From: JAFGLZ01 sp964622545
GTDB taxonomy: Bacteria; Planctomycetota; Phycisphaerae; UBA1845; JAFGLZ01
Assembly: GCA_964622545.1 (NCBI GenBank)
Contig: CAZUQM010000001.1
Location: 124,001-188,000, forward strand
Reading direction: 5' to 3'
Length of the DNA stretch: 64,000 bases
Shown: positions 1-9,152 of the stretch, piece after piece
How the letters are laid out: every line of letters begins with the position of its first letter
How positions within the stretch are numbered: the first letter of the stretch is position 1
Made by a program: the position numbers and the translations under genes
Notes under the pieces: model-generated
Database searches by the model: none
The model's input: only the letters and a program-made list of their open reading frames with translations
Told to the model about the DNA's origin: nothing

Positions 1-113
1 GATGAGCACCAATCGGAGAATCCCCGCGGGCGCTCCCGGCCACTTGACCCGTGCCCGCCGCCATGCGACAAGAGGCGGGCGTTGCGTTAGACGACCGATG
101 TGCGGAGACCGTC

Positions 114-1262
114 ATGCTCGAAAGCCTCTCGAAAAAGCGGCCCGGCCGTAGCCGGCGCGTGAGCAGTTGGGATCAAACCGGCCGGAACGCCGACTATGTC
201 ACGATCAAGCCCGGCAAGACGCAGGTGATCGCCGACATCCGCGGCGCGGGCGTGATCCGACACATCTGGGTCACCATCGCCTGCGAAGCCGAGCACTACC
301 CCCGCAAGATCGTCCTGCGGGCCTACTGGGACGGGGCCGAGGCCCCCAGCATCGAGGCGCCGATCGGCGACTTCTTCGGCGTCGGCCACGCCTGCGTGAA
401 CAGCTATTCGTGCGCGGTGCTCAACATGTCGTCGAACACAACCGGCCCGGGCAACGCGGCCATGAACGGCTACTTCCCCATGCCGTTCAGCGACGGGGCG
501 CGGTTCGAGGTCGTCAACGAGTGCGAGACCGAGCCCATCCGCTCGTTCTACTACTACATCGACTACGACGAGGTGGCCGAACTGCCCGACGACGAGCTGC
601 GCTTTCATGCAACGTGGCGGCGGGAGTGTCCCTGCGACGGGTGGATCGCCAACAAACCGGGCGTACAACCCGAGTTCGTCCACGGCGGCAACGACGCGCC
701 GAACCTCACCGACGAGGGCAACTACCTCTTCGTCAGCACGCGGGGCCGGGGCCACTACGTCGGCGTGAACCTGTCGATCCACAACCTGTGCAGTGGATGG
801 TGGGGCGAGGGCGACGACATGTTCATGATCGATGGCGTGACGTGGCCGCCCGACATGCACGGCACCGGCAGCGAGGACTACTTCGGCCATGCCTGGGGCA
901 TGCAGCCGCACAACGCCTACATCTACAACGGCGTCAGCTACCACAAGCCCGGCACGGACAAGCACTACAACGAACGCATCACGGTCTACCGCTATCACCT
1001 GGCCGACCCGATCGTGTTCACGAAGAGCCTACGGGCGTCGATCGAGCACGGCCACGCCAACACGCACAGCAACGACTACGCGAGCACGGCCTACTGGTAC
1101 CTTGACCGCATCGCCAAACTGCCAAAGCTGCCGCCGATGGCCAAGCGCCTGCCGCTGCCGGATGCGGAGCTCGGGCCTTATCCGCTGCCGGGTCCGAAGA
1201 AGACGAAGACGGACGTGAAGCGCAAGTACGCCAAGGGCATGATTCAGAGAAGGCGGAAGTAG
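114..1262 (+). CDS. DUF2961 family protein
   Basis: This is a 382-residue protein of the DUF2961 family, which includes glycoside-hydrolase-like enzymes common in planctomycetes and Bacteroidetes. The family core is visible: an early segment GAGVIRHIWVTI, then GTGSEDYFGHAW near the middle, with many aromatic residues. I chose ATG 114 because GGAG lies about 8 bases upstream and the N-terminal extension from an earlier in-frame start looks non-conserved. No clear signal peptide is seen, so it may be cytoplasmic. The SGNH hydrolase gene follows 16 bases downstream in the same direction, suggesting co-transcription. The family assignment is firm; the substrate is unknown. Confidence 0.85.
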   Translation: MLESLSKKRPGRSRRVSSWDQTGRNADYVTIKPGKTQVIADIRGAGVIRHIWVTIACEAEHYPRKIVLRAYWDGAEAPSIEAPIGDFFGVGHACVNSYSCAVLNMSSNTTGPGNAAMNGYFPMPFSDGARFEVVNECETEPIRSFYYYIDYDEVAELPDDELRFHATWRRECPCDGWIANKPGVQPEFVHGGNDAPNLTDEGNYLFVSTRGRGHYVGVNLSIHNLCSGWWGEGDDMFMIDGVTWPPDMHGTGSEDYFGHAWGMQPHNAYIYNGVSYHKPGTDKHYNERITVYRYHLADPIVFTKSLRASIEHGHANTHSNDYASTAYWYLDRIAKLPKLPPMAKRLPLPDAELGPYPLPGPKKTKTDVKRKYAKGMIQRRRK

Positions 1263-1278
1263 CTGCGATGGATCCATC

Positions 1279-1929
1279 ATGACGACGACATCATCATCCA
1301 TCACGATCGTCGCGTTCGGCGACTCCATCACCAAGGGCCTGGCCGGTGAGGGCGTCACCGAAGCGACCACGTACCGCAAGGTGCTCCAGCGGAAGCTCCG
1401 CAAGGACCTCGGCCGTGACGTCACCGTCGTCGACGCCGGCGTAAACAGCGACATCACGTCACTCGCCCTGCATCGCATGGACCGCGACGTGCTTCGCCAC
1501 AAGCCGGATTGGGTCAGCATCCTATTCGGCGTGAACGACGCGGGATTCTTCAGGCCTTGGGGTCCTCCGGCGCCGTTTCCACGCGTCGTGCCCGAGCAGT
1601 TCGAGAACAACCTGATCGAGATGATCGGCCGGGTCGAGTCGGCCAAGGGCCAATGCGTGCTCGTCACGCCCGTGCCGATGAGCCACCATTACGGCCTGCG
1701 GCACCTGGCCACCTACAAGACCCGCGGGCTCAACAGCCTGGTCGACAAATACGCCAAGCTGATCCACAAGGTGGGCAAGGCCAAGGGCGTCCGCGTGGTC
1801 GACGTCTTCCGCCGCTTCCAACAGCACGATAACTGGCACGACCTCGTGCCCGATGGCGTGCATCCCAACCCGGCCGGTCAGGCCATCATCGCCGAGGCCC
1901 TGTTCGAGTTCTTCGGCGACGTGCTGTAA
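1279..1929 (+). CDS. SGNH/GDSL hydrolase
   Basis: A 216-residue SGNH-fold hydrolase, likely an esterase that removes acyl groups from carbohydrates. Block I is AFGDSITKG with the catalytic Ser, block III is FGVND with the oxyanion Asn, and block V is DGVHPNPAG with the catalytic Asp and His. The length is normal for a single-domain member. No signal peptide is visible. It lies 16 bases after the DUF2961 gene, so both probably act on the same glycan. An alternative in-frame start is not obvious, and the ribosome binding site is weak, which would fit translational coupling. Confidence 0.9.
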   Translation: MTTTSSSITIVAFGDSITKGLAGEGVTEATTYRKVLQRKLRKDLGRDVTVVDAGVNSDITSLALHRMDRDVLRHKPDWVSILFGVNDAGFFRPWGPPAPFPRVVPEQFENNLIEMIGRVESAKGQCVLVTPVPMSHHYGLRHLATYKTRGLNSLVDKYAKLIHKVGKAKGVRVVDVFRRFQQHDNWHDLVPDGVHPNPAGQAIIAEALFEFFGDVL

Positions 1930-2193
1930 GCTTGCGGTTCGTGAGCAGTGCCGCCCCCGTTTGGTGGGCTGTTCGCTCAGCGTGGAGCCCTCGGGAGAGT
2001 GAGGCTCCCGCCGAGCCGATACGTGCTCTTGAACGTAAGGTTCGCCAAGAGGCTCGCCCCCCAAAGAGAGCTCGCTTCTGTGCCGCTGCTCGGCGAGTCG
2101 TCCAATCCGAATTCGGTCCGGCAGCACCGGCCGAAGCGCCGCTGACACAGCAGGGGTACGGTCTCATCAGCGACTGTCCAGGAGGTCCGGCGT
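1930..2193. other. Intergenic region with palindromic repeat-like sequence
   Basis: There is no convincing gene here. The stretch 1980-2030 contains complementary arms GGAGCC and GGCTCC around 1985-2012, followed by a GGCTCCCGCCGAGCC-type palindrome, so it resembles a small dispersed hairpin repeat. Open frames that cross it have no recognisable domain. The sulfatase ribosome binding site AGGAGGT lies at 2180-2186. Confidence 0.4.
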
Positions 2194-3678
2194 ATGATCG
2201 GTATCATCCCAGGAGCCATCCACCGAAGCTGTTTCAGCTCGCGACGGTTGCACGCCGGCGTGTCCCTCGTGCTCGCGGTGTTGACCTCGTGCCCCGCCCT
2301 CAACGCCTCAACCCACGCCGAAGACGACGGACGACCCGCCGACCGCCCCAACATCATCCTCTGCATGACCGACGACCAGGGCTGGGGCGACACCGGCTAC
2401 AACGGCCACCCGATCCTCAAGACGCCGACGCTCGACGAGATGAGCCGAAGCGGCATCCGCTTCACACGGTTCTACGCGGCCGCCCCGGTCTGCTCGCCGA
2501 CGCGCGGAAGCTGCCTGACGGGTCGGCATCCGTTTCGCTATGGCATCTTCCACGCCAACGTCGGCCACCTGCCGAGGCAGGAGATCAATCTCGCTGAGCT
2601 GCTCAAGAGAAGCGGCTACACGACGGGACACTTCGGCAAGTGGCACCTCGGCACGTTGACCAAGACGGTGAAGGACTCCAACCGCGGCGGACCGCGGGGC
2701 GCCAAGCACTACGCCCCCCCATGGGAGCGCGGCTTCGACGTCTGCTTCAGCACCGAGGCCAAGGTGCCGACCTGCGACCCTATGATCACGCCCGTGGATT
2801 GGAAGAAGGGCAAGGCCGGCGAGGCCTTTGGGACATACTACTGGATCGGCCCGGGCCGGCGCGTCACCGACAACCTCGACGGCGACGACAGCCGGATCAT
2901 CATGGACCGCGCGATCCCGTTCATCGAGTCCGCAGCCAAGGCCGGCAAGCCCTTCTTCGCCGTCGTCTGGTTCCACACGCCGCACCTGCCGGTGGTCGCC
3001 GAGACCAAGCATCGGGCCATCTACAAGGACCAGCCCGACAGGGCCCAGCACCACTTCGGCTGCCTCTCGGCCATGGACGAACAGATGGGCCGATTGCGCC
3101 AGACGCTCGCCAGGTTGGGCGTTCGAGAAAACACCATGCTGTGGTTCTGCAGCGACAACGGCCCGGAGGGACGACGCTACAACGGTACGAACGGATCGGC
3201 CGGTCCGCTTCGCGGGCGGAAGCGGAGCCTGTACGAGGGCGGCGTTCGCGTGCCGGGCCTGCTCGAGTGGCCGGCGCGGGCGCGAGAGCCCCGCGCGGTC
3301 AGCATGCCGTGCTCCACGAGCGATTACCTGCCGACGATCCTGGACCTGCTGGGCGTCAACCTGCCCGACCCCGACCGCCCCATCGACGGCATCAGCCTGC
3401 TCGACACAATCGACGGCAAGAGGACCGAGCGGCCCAAGCCGATCGGCTTCCAATCCAAGGGCCAGGTTGCGCTGATCGACAATCGGTACAAACTCTATCG
3501 CGCCGGGCAGGGCAAGCCCTACGAGCTGTACGACCTCATCGAGGACCCGTCGGAGTCGAAGGACTTGGCCGCGGCCAAGCCCGACCTGGTCGCGCGCATG
3601 AAGCGGCAGATCGAGGCATGGCGAGCATCGTGCAAGGCCAGCCTGGCGGGCCAGGACTACGCCGCCGGCCAGCCGTGA
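2194..3678 (+). CDS. Exported arylsulfatase-type sulfatase
   Basis: A 494-residue S1-family sulfatase that hydrolyses sulfate esters, most likely on polysaccharides. A hydrophobic N-terminal segment (about residues 18-38) looks like a signal peptide. The sulfatase signature CSPTR begins at Cys100, the residue converted to formylglycine. Metal-binding Asp60 and Asp61 lie in CMTDDQGWG, and a late SDNGPEG motif supplies further active-site residues. AGGAGGT sits 7 bases before ATG 2194. The mature enzyme needs a formylglycine-generating enzyme; the only FGE-like domain in this window (46 kb) seems to lack the catalytic cysteines. It is convergent with the large glycosidase, leaving a 30-base gap. 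Confidence 0.92.
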   Translation: MIGIIPGAIHRSCFSSRRLHAGVSLVLAVLTSCPALNASTHAEDDGRPADRPNIILCMTDDQGWGDTGYNGHPILKTPTLDEMSRSGIRFTRFYAAAPVCSPTRGSCLTGRHPFRYGIFHANVGHLPRQEINLAELLKRSGYTTGHFGKWHLGTLTKTVKDSNRGGPRGAKHYAPPWERGFDVCFSTEAKVPTCDPMITPVDWKKGKAGEAFGTYYWIGPGRRVTDNLDGDDSRIIMDRAIPFIESAAKAGKPFFAVVWFHTPHLPVVAETKHRAIYKDQPDRAQHHFGCLSAMDEQMGRLRQTLARLGVRENTMLWFCSDNGPEGRRYNGTNGSAGPLRGRKRSLYEGGVRVPGLLEWPARAREPRAVSMPCSTSDYLPTILDLLGVNLPDPDRPIDGISLLDTIDGKRTERPKPIGFQSKGQVALIDNRYKLYRAGQGKPYELYDLIEDPSESKDLAAAKPDLVARMKRQIEAWRASCKASLAGQDYAAGQP

Positions 3679-3708
3679 CGGCGGCCGGGCCCGACGCTCG
3701 CGAGTGGT

Positions 3709-6700
3709 TCACTTCTTCTTCGGCTTGAGACCCGGCGTCTTGCCCTTGTCGATGGCCTGCCAGTACGTGTCCTTCACCTGCTTGTAGATACCGAAGATGC
3801 CCGCCGGGTCGTCGGCGTCGTATTCGAGCCAGACGTCGGGCTTGGGGATCTCGCGCGGCTTGGTCAGGATCTTGGCGTACTGGCGCAGGACGGCCGCGAC
3901 GGGTCGGTCGGTGCCGTCCGGGTTCACGATGCCGAAGTCGCTGTTTTCGCCGACCCGGAAGCCGCCCGGATACCACCAGCACACCGCGCCGTTGGCGTCG
4001 CTCTTGTCGACCATCCTGAGGAAGTCCTCGAAGAAGCGCGCCTGGAAGGCCAGGCCCGAGTCGGTGGCCTCCATCCGGTCCATGTTCCAGGTACTCACGC
4101 CGTACTCGGCCCACATGACCGGCTTGGTCGCGTCGACGCTTCGCGCGTACGTGGACGTGAACATGCCGGGCCTGACGCGCTGCCAGTCGCCGATGCGCCC
4201 GTAGCCCTCGGGCTCGAAGATGTCGACGGCGTCGGTCAGGCTGCGGAAGTCGAACGGCATGCGATGCGCCTGGTTGTAGGTGGGATCGCCGGCGACGGTC
4301 ATACGAAAGCTGACCAGGTGACGCTTGTCCACCGTGCGGACGAGCTGTCGGGCCTTGGCATAGTGCTTGTGGGCCAGCTCGTCGATGAAGCGGCGGTAGT
4401 CGGCCACCATCTTGGCCCAGGGCCCGTCGCCGCCGCAGTGCTTGTCGAGTGGGTTGATCACCTGGCCCTTCTCGTCGCGCGGGGCCTTGAAGTCCCACGC
4501 CCGTTCGGCCGCGGCGAGGCTCCGGTACCTCTTCTTGATCCACGTCCGCCACGCCCCGTCCCACCGCCGTCGCTCGGCGTGGTTGCCGACGAACGGCTCC
4601 CAGGCCAGGTCATAGGCGAAGACGGTATCGTTCTCGGCCAGCCGGTTCTCGAGGATCATCTCCTTGACTTCATCCCAGCGGAAGTCCATCGGCGTGCCCG
4701 GCCGGAGCGAGAGGTTCACCTTCAGACCGTACTTGCGGCAGCGTCGCAGCAGATCGATCAGGTTGCGCCCGTCGTGCGACCGGTGGTACAGGAACTCACT
4801 GACCATGTTCATCCCGAGGTCTTTGATGCGAGCCAGCTCGCGGTCGAAGATCTCCGGGTCGTAGGCCTGCTTGCCTAGGTACTGCTCGAAGACCCGCGAC
4901 CGCTCGGTGCCGATCCCGCTGGAGGGCATATGGTTCACACCGAAGGGCACATACGTCTTGCCGTCCAGCCAGAAGTGGCCCTCGCGGGCGGTCACGAAGC
5001 TCGGCTTGGGCTTGGGCTCCCAGACGCCCAACTCATGCATCAGGCGATCGACCACGCGGCCGTTGCGAAGCAGGTCGACCACGACGGTGTAGCCCTTCGG
5101 GCTCAGGCGGTCGGGCCACCAGGTGCATTCGAAGACGGTCGGCTCCGCGCCGGGATCGACGCGCCCCGCGAAGACCTTGCCGAAGACCTCGGCCCCGCCG
5201 GCAAGCACCCGAATCCGAACGCCCACGTCCCGCGATCCCGAGCGGCGAACGCTGACCACGCGGGCGCCGAGGCGGATCGACTCGCCCTGGAACACGGTAT
5301 AGAACTCGCTGCCGCCCTCGAGCAAGAACGCCCCGTCGATGATCCGCGCCGCGACGTCGCCCAAGGCCTGCCGCACGCGGTTGGTGGCCAGGAACGCGGT
5401 GTCATCCGAGCCGACGGCCGCGACGGCGTGCATGCGTCCCGCCGTGGTCCTATCGAGGGTGACGGCCAGGGCGGGCCCGCGGAACTCGCCCTTCGGACCG
5501 AGGGCCTCGGCGACGGTGATCATGCGCCACGGCCGGTCCTTGTTGTACCCCGTCCCCTGGGGGCGTTGATGCGGACAACGTATGGAGGAGGGTCTCGGCA
5601 GGGGCAGGGTGCCGATCAGGGCCTGCATCGAGTGGGGCCTGATCCCGGCCACGTCGCTCGCCTCGTAGAACTTGTAGGACGGCCAGAGCAGATCGACCGG
5701 ACGAAACTCGGGCCGGCCCGGCTCACGGGCCCGGCCCCAAGGACTCGGCCCGGTACCGACCTGGTCGACCCAATACGCGTGCTTGCCGCTGAGATGACCG
5801 GTGTGGGTCGAGGCCAGACCGAAGCCGATCCGTTTCGCCTTGGCCAGGTTGAAGGCATCGCCGACGCCCCCGCGGTTCTTCGTCGGGCTGTCGCGCCAAT
5901 ACGCGAAGCGATCGGGCGTGAGCACATAGTACTGCCACGACGTGGTCAGCGGGACCGTCGCGATCCAGCGGCTGCCGTCCTGCTCGTTCCACTCGACCGC
6001 CAGCCTCGGCGTGTCGGGCCCACCTTTGGCCCAGAAACAGGTGAGCTGATGCTTCGGGTCGATCGCGTTTTCGCCCAGCGGAGGCGTGTAGACCGTGTCC
6101 CAACCTGCCAGGTTGGGAATCCGCACGTGCAGGGCCTTGCCGGTTCCGTCGGCTCCGCCGGCCGCCGTCGTGTAGGTCGTCTTGCTCTTGGGCTCCCCGG
6201 CCGCGTGCGACCAGGCCTTCAGGTCGACGTCCTCGAAGTCGAGCAGCACTTGGGCGGGCTTGGTCTTGGCCAACTCGGCTCGCATCTGGGTGGCGGTGAG
6301 CCAGCGGCCGCCGATCCGTGCGACGGGATCGCTCCACAGCGGCGCCCCGAGGACCATGAGGTTGCCGCCGACGGCGAGGTAGCGATTGAGCATGCCGGCC
6401 GCCTCGGTCGGCAGGTGCCCCACTCCGGTCAGGATGAGCAGGTCAAAGCGATCCGGCGTGACGACGAACGGGTTGGTCAAGCTGGCCGCGTCGATCGTCG
6501 TCACGACCATCTCGCGGTCGATGAGGGTCTGTTCGATCGCGCCGATGACGCGTTCGTCTTGGCCGACCCAGTCGCCGGCCAACAGGGCGACCGTGCCGCT
6601 GTCGCCGCGCCGGTAGCCGTATCGCTCGAGCAGCTTGGGGGCGTCGTCCTGGGCCTTGCGACGCCTGGCGAGCTCGGCCTCGGTGGCCACGGTGATGGGT

Positions 6701-7164
6701 TTGCTGGAGGCGATCGGCACCACGGGGTCTCGCCAGTCGGTCCCGAGCCATGCGAAGACCTGGAGAATGCCGGCCTCGGACCGTGGCGGGACGCGGAAGG
6801 TGAACGTGTGGGTGGCCAGCCCCTCGACCATGCGACGATGCGCCATGAGGACCTCGGGGCGGCTCGGCGACTTGATCTCGCAGTTGAGCCGCGTCAGGGG
6901 TCGGCCCGGCGGCAGCACGCAGCGGATGGCGACCTCGAGCGTCCCGCCCTCGACCACGATCTCCGGCGTGGACGCGATCTCACAGACCACGCGGGGCACG
7001 ACGACGTTCGTCCGGATGGGCTTGGATCGATCCTCCTCGGCCCATGAAGGACCGGGACAGACCACGACAAACACCATCAGCAGGATCGCCCCGAGCAGGT
7101 TGCGGTGGCATCCCGAGCCCCTTCCGAAAGCGACCGAGCGTCGCGAAAACACGTCATGCAGCAT
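3709..7164 (-). CDS. Large exported multidomain glycosidase-like protein
   Basis: A 1151-residue protein with a clear N-terminal signal peptide (hydrophobic about residues 24-41, ending PSWAEE). Order of domains: an Ig-like beta region (about 50-150), a flavodoxin/glutamine-amidotransferase-like region with LLILTGVGHLPTEAAG (about 190-285), a carbohydrate-binding-like jelly roll (about 305-500), further beta-rich modules, then a C-terminal TIM barrel (about 735-1110). The barrel resembles clan GH-A beta-galactosidases: Glu856 in DLAWEPFVG is a candidate acid/base and Glu1020 in VMWAEYG a candidate nucleophile. The exact GH family is uncertain. A strong promoter lies about 100 bases upstream on the same strand. 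Confidence 0.8.
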   Translation of the reverse strand: MLHDVFSRRSVAFGRGSGCHRNLLGAILLMVFVVVCPGPSWAEEDRSKPIRTNVVVPRVVCEIASTPEIVVEGGTLEVAIRCVLPPGRPLTRLNCEIKSPSRPEVLMAHRRMVEGLATHTFTFRVPPRSEAGILQVFAWLGTDWRDPVVPIASSKPITVATEAELARRRKAQDDAPKLLERYGYRRGDSGTVALLAGDWVGQDERVIGAIEQTLIDREMVVTTIDAASLTNPFVVTPDRFDLLILTGVGHLPTEAAGMLNRYLAVGGNLMVLGAPLWSDPVARIGGRWLTATQMRAELAKTKPAQVLLDFEDVDLKAWSHAAGEPKSKTTYTTAAGGADGTGKALHVRIPNLAGWDTVYTPPLGENAIDPKHQLTCFWAKGGPDTPRLAVEWNEQDGSRWIATVPLTTSWQYYVLTPDRFAYWRDSPTKNRGGVGDAFNLAKAKRIGFGLASTHTGHLSGKHAYWVDQVGTGPSPWGRAREPGRPEFRPVDLLWPSYKFYEASDVAGIRPHSMQALIGTLPLPRPSSIRCPHQRPQGTGYNKDRPWRMITVAEALGPKGEFRGPALAVTLDRTTAGRMHAVAAVGSDDTAFLATNRVRQALGDVAARIIDGAFLLEGGSEFYTVFQGESIRLGARVVSVRRSGSRDVGVRIRVLAGGAEVFGKVFAGRVDPGAEPTVFECTWWPDRLSPKGYTVVVDLLRNGRVVDRLMHELGVWEPKPKPSFVTAREGHFWLDGKTYVPFGVNHMPSSGIGTERSRVFEQYLGKQAYDPEIFDRELARIKDLGMNMVSEFLYHRSHDGRNLIDLLRRCRKYGLKVNLSLRPGTPMDFRWDEVKEMILENRLAENDTVFAYDLAWEPFVGNHAERRRWDGAWRTWIKKRYRSLAAAERAWDFKAPRDEKGQVINPLDKHCGGDGPWAKMVADYRRFIDELAHKHYAKARQLVRTVDKRHLVSFRMTVAGDPTYNQAHRMPFDFRSLTDAVDIFEPEGYGRIGDWQRVRPGMFTSTYARSVDATKPVMWAEYGVSTWNMDRMEATDSGLAFQARFFEDFLRMVDKSDANGAVCWWYPGGFRVGENSDFGIVNPDGTDRPVAAVLRQYAKILTKPREIPKPDVWLEYDADDPAGIFGIYKQVKDTYWQAIDKGKTPGLKPKKK

Positions 7165-7264
7165 GGATATGGACTCCCCTTAGGCCGCCGGCCGGAACCG
7201 GCTGGGACAAGGCTCCGCGGTGCGTGGTCGAATCGCGGTCCCGGCTCGGCGCGACAGGTTGATC

Positions 7265-7292
7265 ACTCTAGGCTCGCCGGCCGGGGTGTCAA
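7265..7292 (-). promoter_or_regulatory. Sigma70-like promoter for the large glycosidase
   Basis: On the minus strand a perfect -35 hexamer TTGACA (7287-7292) is followed by a 16-base spacer and a -10-like TAGAGT (7265-7270). This would give a leader of roughly 95 bases before the glycosidase start at 7164. The prediction rests on sequence only. Confidence 0.55.
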
Positions 7293-7427
7293 GCTCGGGC
7301 GAAAGGTGCCGGCGGCTCCTCATGGACACACACCGGCCGAGTTGGGATAATCGATCGCGATCAGCAAGGCAGGCCGACGGAGCGGCCGTACGCCCGTAAC
7401 CATCACCCCAGGGACGGACCGAGCCTT

Positions 7428-8279
7428 ATGACGCAACCCGACACCAGGCCTATTGCGATCTTCGACAGCGGCCTCGGCGGACTGACCGTCGTGGCCGAGC
7501 TGCGGCGGCAGCTCCCCGGCGAGGACCTGATCTACTTCGGCGACACCGCTCGCGTACCATACGGCACGAAGAGCGCCGAAACGGTGATCCGCTTCGCCAA
7601 GGAGGACTGCGCGTTTCTGCTGCGGTTCGATCCGAAGATGCTGGTGGTCGCGTGCAACACGGCGTCCGCCCACGCCATGCCGGCGCTGACCGGCTCACTC
7701 GATCTGCCGGTCTGCGGCGTGGTCGAGCCGGGCTCAGCCGCGGCGGTCGCGGCCGCCGATGGACGCACCGTGGCCGTCATCGCCACCGAGGGGACGATCA
7801 CGTCGGATGCGTATCGGCGTGCGATCCAGGCCCGGCGGCCCGAAATCCCGGTGATCCAGAAGGCCTGCCCGTTGCTGGTCCCGCTCGTGGAGGAGGGACG
7901 GTCCTGCGACGATCCGATCGTCCGGGCCGTGTTGACCGAGTATCTCGAGCCGATCCGGGCGCTGGACCCGGCCGCGGTGGTGCTCGGCTGCACGCACTAC
8001 CCGCTGCTGAAACCGGCGATCGGCGCGATGTTCGACGAAAGGACGCTGCTGGTCGACTCGGCCGAGCAGACGGCCGCCCACGTCTCGCAGACGCTGTCGA
8101 CGATCGGCGGGTTGTCTGGGCGAACCTCGGGCGGTACATTCAGTTGTTATCTGAGCGATAATCCTCAGCGCTTCCAGACGGTGGGGTCGCGATTCCTGGG
8201 TCAACCGATCACCGACGTTGTCTGGGTCTCGCAGGAGTTGTTCTTTGCCGCTACGACCGAATCCATCCCGAACGGCTAG
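7428..8279 (+). CDS. murI: Glutamate racemase
   Basis: Converts L-glutamate to D-glutamate for peptidoglycan synthesis in the cytoplasm. The 283 residues match the family length. The N-terminal IFDSGLGGLTV motif carries the Asp/Ser pair, FGDTARVPYGTKS is the next conserved block, and the two catalytic cysteines are Cys76 in VACNTASA and Cys188 in LGCTHYPLL. Its presence implies a peptidoglycan wall, consistent with current views of planctomycetes. The 3' end overlaps the start of the HEAT-repeat lipoprotein by about 35 bases, suggesting translational coupling. The ribosome binding site before ATG 7428 is weak. Confidence 0.97.
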   Translation: MTQPDTRPIAIFDSGLGGLTVVAELRRQLPGEDLIYFGDTARVPYGTKSAETVIRFAKEDCAFLLRFDPKMLVVACNTASAHAMPALTGSLDLPVCGVVEPGSAAAVAAADGRTVAVIATEGTITSDAYRRAIQARRPEIPVIQKACPLLVPLVEEGRSCDDPIVRAVLTEYLEPIRALDPAAVVLGCTHYPLLKPAIGAMFDERTLLVDSAEQTAAHVSQTLSTIGGLSGRTSGGTFSCYLSDNPQRFQTVGSRFLGQPITDVVWVSQELFFAATTESIPNG

Positions 8280-9087
8280 CCGAGTCGGTCTGTCCGTCGT
8301 GGTCGCACCGATGGCGGTGCTGATCCTGGCCGGGGCCCCGGGCTGTCAGAAGAACCAGGCCGAGATCGACTCGACGGTCAACACCTGGATCCAGGACATG
8401 CTGGTCAAACGAACGCCGCAGCAGCGCGCGATCGAGGCCCTCCAGGCCGAGAACCCCGACGAGCGTCGCAAGTCGCTCCGCGCCGTGGTCAAGAACGACA
8501 AGGCCGGCGAGGAATGGGCGGTCAAGATCTTCGCCAGCGTGGCCGAGAACGACCCCGACCCCCAGGTGCGCTGCATGGCCATCAAAGGCCTGCGTCGCTC
8601 GGCCGACGAGCGAGCCGTGGAACCGTTGCTCCGCGTGCTGAATTACAAGGACTTCCCGCGGAAGGTCCGGCCGCCGAGCGACGACGTGCGATGGGACGCG
8701 ACGGAGGTCTTGGCCTACGTGTCCAAACTGAGAAACGTCCCTACGGAACACGCGGACTGGGCCCGGCGAACGCTCATCCGCCTGGTCACGGACGACTCGA
8801 GCCGCAATGTGCGGATCTGCGCGGCGCGGGGACTGGGCTGCTATCGCCATCCGGATGCGCTGACGGCCCTGGTCCAGGCGCTGGAAGACCGAGATTTCGC
8901 CGTGCAGTACCAGGCCGAGAACTCGCTGGAGAGGCTGACGGGGCGCCGGCACAACCGCGATGCCGACGTGTGGCGTGCGTGGTTGGCCAAAACCGACGAT
9001 CCGTTCGGCGACACACAGGACGAGGGACCCGAGAACGTGCGTGCTGAGGAGCCCGCGGGACCGTCCACCTTGCAGCCGTCCTCATAG
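8245..9087 (+). CDS. HEAT-repeat lipoprotein
   Basis: About 280 residues. I chose the TTG at 8245 because AGGAG lies 7 bases upstream (8233-8237) and the resulting N terminus is a lipoprotein-like signal: basic residues, hydrophobic VGLSVVVAPMAVLILAG, then APGC. The lipobox is imperfect. The rest is alpha-helical HEAT/PBS-type repeats, for example DPDPQVRCMAIKGLRRSADE and SSRNVRICAARGLGCYRHPDA, which usually scaffold protein interactions. An earlier TTG at 8218 would extend the overlap with murI. The gene is translationally coupled to murI, but a functional link to cell wall synthesis is only inference. Confidence 0.78.
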   Translation: MPLRPNPSRTASRVGLSVVVAPMAVLILAGAPGCQKNQAEIDSTVNTWIQDMLVKRTPQQRAIEALQAENPDERRKSLRAVVKNDKAGEEWAVKIFASVAENDPDPQVRCMAIKGLRRSADERAVEPLLRVLNYKDFPRKVRPPSDDVRWDATEVLAYVSKLRNVPTEHADWARRTLIRLVTDDSSRNVRICAARGLGCYRHPDALTALVQALEDRDFAVQYQAENSLERLTGRRHNRDADVWRAWLAKTDDPFGDTQDEGPENVRAEEPAGPSTLQPSS

Positions 9088-9152
9088 GCAAAGACACCGA
9101 CCGCTCGGCAAGCGCACCTCTGGAGGGGGACGAGGCCGGAAGAGGTAGCGCT

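Noticed and set aside
4930..7047. 705-codon open frame on the plus strand
   Set aside because: It is antisense to the large glycosidase and has the Arg/Gly/Asp-biased, low-complexity makeup of a GC-rich shadow frame.
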